From SMWD01 sp964629475 (GTDB lineage Bacteria; Pseudomonadota; Gammaproteobacteria; Steroidobacterales; GCA-2729495): 14,604 bases of DNA. Each line of letters starts with the position of its first letter. Within the stretch, counting starts at the first letter, position 1. The notes under the pieces are model-generated. The model was not told the origin of the DNA. It was given only the letters and a program-made list of their open reading frames with translations, and did no database searches. The position numbers and the translations under genes were made by a program. The DNA lies in NCBI GenBank assembly GCA_964629475.1, contig CAZVQW010000037.1, positions 1 through 14,604 on the forward strand, read 5' to 3'. Below are positions 13,711-14,604 of this stretch, piece after piece.

Positions 13711-14490
13711 ATGCAAGCCCTATTGAACACAGCCGTCAAGGCCGCCCATCGCGCTGGTGACATCGCTATTCGCCAACTCAAACGACTCGATGAGGTCCGC
13801 GTTCAAAACAAGGGCATCAACGATTTCGTCACGCAGGTAGACGAAGCTGCCGAAGAAAGCATCATCTCGACGATTCAACAATATTATCCCGACCACGCCA
13901 TCCTGGCCGAAGAAAGCGGTATGCGTGGTGACAGCGAATACACGTGGATCATCGACCCGCTCGACGGCACAACAAACTTCATTCACGGCTTGCCGATATT
14001 TTCCGTATCGATCGCCCTGCGCATCAAGGGGCGAATGTCGATCGGCGTAGTCTACGACCCTAACCGACAAGAACTCTTCACCGCAATACGCGGCCGTGGC
14101 GCGCAGGTTGACGGCCATAAAATCCGTGTCAGCGGCCGCAGGGGACTCGAAGGCGCACTGATCGGCACCGGTTTTCCGTACCGCTCGCAGGAACGGATGA
14201 AATCCTACCTCGCCATGCTCGAACAGGTTCTGCTGAACACGGCCGGCGTACGTCGCCCCGGATCAGCGGCACTGGACCTTGCCAACCTGGCCGCCGGTCG
14301 CCTGGACGGCTTCTGGGAATTTGGCCTGAACACATGGGACATCGCGGCCGGATCACTGATCCTGCGTGAGGCCGGCGGGTTGATCAGCGAACTGGAAGAT
14401 AAAGACGACTACCTGGCCACCGGTAACATCATCGCCGGCAGTCCCCGGGTACATAATGCGTTAAAGAAGCTGCTGACGCCGCACCTGTAA
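13711..14490 (+). CDS. suhB: Inositol-1-monophosphatase family protein SuhB
   Basis: 259 residues from the ATG at 13711; E. coli SuhB has 267. A longer open frame begins at 13585, but its first 42 residues are not SuhB-like and cross the candidate promoter. The Mg-dependent phosphatase motifs are present: AEESG (66-70), the metal-binding IDPLDGTTNF (81-90), GSAALDLANLAAGRLDGF (184-201) and WDIAAG (209-214). SuhB hydrolyses inositol phosphates in vitro. In E. coli it also acts in the NusA/ribosomal RNA antitermination complex, which is probably its main role. No clear Shine-Dalgarno is seen before the ATG. It is divergent from trmJ and convergent with secF. Confidence 0.95.
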   Translation: MQALLNTAVKAAHRAGDIAIRQLKRLDEVRVQNKGINDFVTQVDEAAEESIISTIQQYYPDHAILAEESGMRGDSEYTWIIDPLDGTTNFIHGLPIFSVSIALRIKGRMSIGVVYDPNRQELFTAIRGRGAQVDGHKIRVSGRRGLEGALIGTGFPYRSQERMKSYLAMLEQVLLNTAGVRRPGSAALDLANLAAGRLDGFWEFGLNTWDIAAGSLILREAGGLISELEDKDDYLATGNIIAGSPRVHNALKKLLTPHL

Positions 14491-14501
14491 TTTATTGGCT
14501 G

Positions 14502-14516
14502 GCTCGTTTCACGAGC
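14502..14516. terminator. Weak hairpin between convergent suhB and secF
   Basis: GCTCGT-TTC-ACGAGC, a perfect 6-bp stem in the 37-nt gap between the two stop codons. Neither strand has a proper T-tract after the stem, so termination is uncertain. The position between convergent genes is the main support. Confidence 0.3.
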
Positions 14517-14527
14517 AAAAGCTACCC

Positions 14528-14604
14528 CTACGGAAGATCGTCAACAGCTTCCTTATCGACCTTCTTCGGCATCAGATCCTCAGTCGTAACATCGAGCGCC
14601 AGCG
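14528..14604 (-). CDS. secF: C-terminal end of protein translocase subunit SecF (partial)
   Basis: Only the last 24 codons and a TAG stop lie inside the window. The peptide begins LALDVTTEDLMPKKVDKEA and ends VDDLP. It resembles the C-terminal tail of gammaproteobacterial SecF, where a short basic segment with the pattern ALAL...KxVxKE follows the last membrane helix (E. coli comparison from memory). The secDF genes are neighbours of suhB in related genomes, which supports the call. SecF with SecD uses the proton gradient to help protein export. The rest lies past the right edge of the window. Confidence 0.65.
   Translation of the reverse strand, partial: LALDVTTEDLMPKKVDKEAVDDLP

Overview
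The window looks like chromosomal DNA from a gammaproteobacterium. The main evidence is a long, nearly gap-free minus-strand run in the order trmJ, iscS, an IscU-like gene, iscA, ndk, rlmN, pilW, rodZ, hisS, yfgM-like, bamB, der. It is flanked on the right by suhB (plus strand) and the 3' end of secF (minus strand). From memory, this is the same backbone as in Pseudomonas and enteric bacteria, but compressed. The species cannot be named from the sequence alone.

Layout, left to right. (a) 1-2870 is accessory in character. It holds a short, apparently truncated exported protein gene, a stretch rich in hairpins with a likely terminator, a DUF5666-type lipoprotein gene with a perfect CRP-type operator upstream, and an intergenic stretch of about 0.74 kb with one doubtful small ORF, competing inverted repeats and a Pseudomonas-style REP palindrome. 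(b) 2873-10785 carries housekeeping genes: der (ribosome assembly), bamB (outer membrane assembly), yfgM-like (translocon-associated), hisS, rodZ (cell shape), pilW (type IV pilus), rlmN (rRNA/tRNA methylation) and ndk. (c) 10863-13558 is a reduced iron-sulfur gene group (iscA, IscU-like, iscS) behind trmJ. (d) 13711-14604 holds suhB, convergent with the C-terminus of secF.

Most minus-strand genes from trmJ to der overlap or lie within about 45 nt of each other; the largest gap, 77 nt, precedes ndk. Several stops overlap the next start (trmJ/iscS, iscS/IscU-like and rlmN/pilW as ATGA; hisS/yfgM by 8 nt; pilW/rodZ by 14 nt), so translational coupling is likely. Candidate sigma70 promoters face outward between trmJ and suhB.

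The most interesting part is the iron-sulfur group. The IscU-like protein keeps the fold landmarks and one of the three cluster-binding cysteines, but the other two, together with the conserved Asp and His, are replaced. The adjacent cysteine desulfurase keeps its catalytic residues but lacks the C-terminal tail that IscS normally uses to bind IscU. No iscR, hscB, hscA, fdx, iscX or cysE lies between trmJ and ndk, and ispG is missing from its usual place between rodZ and hisS. This looks like a divergent desulfurase/scaffold pair rather than a classical ISC system.
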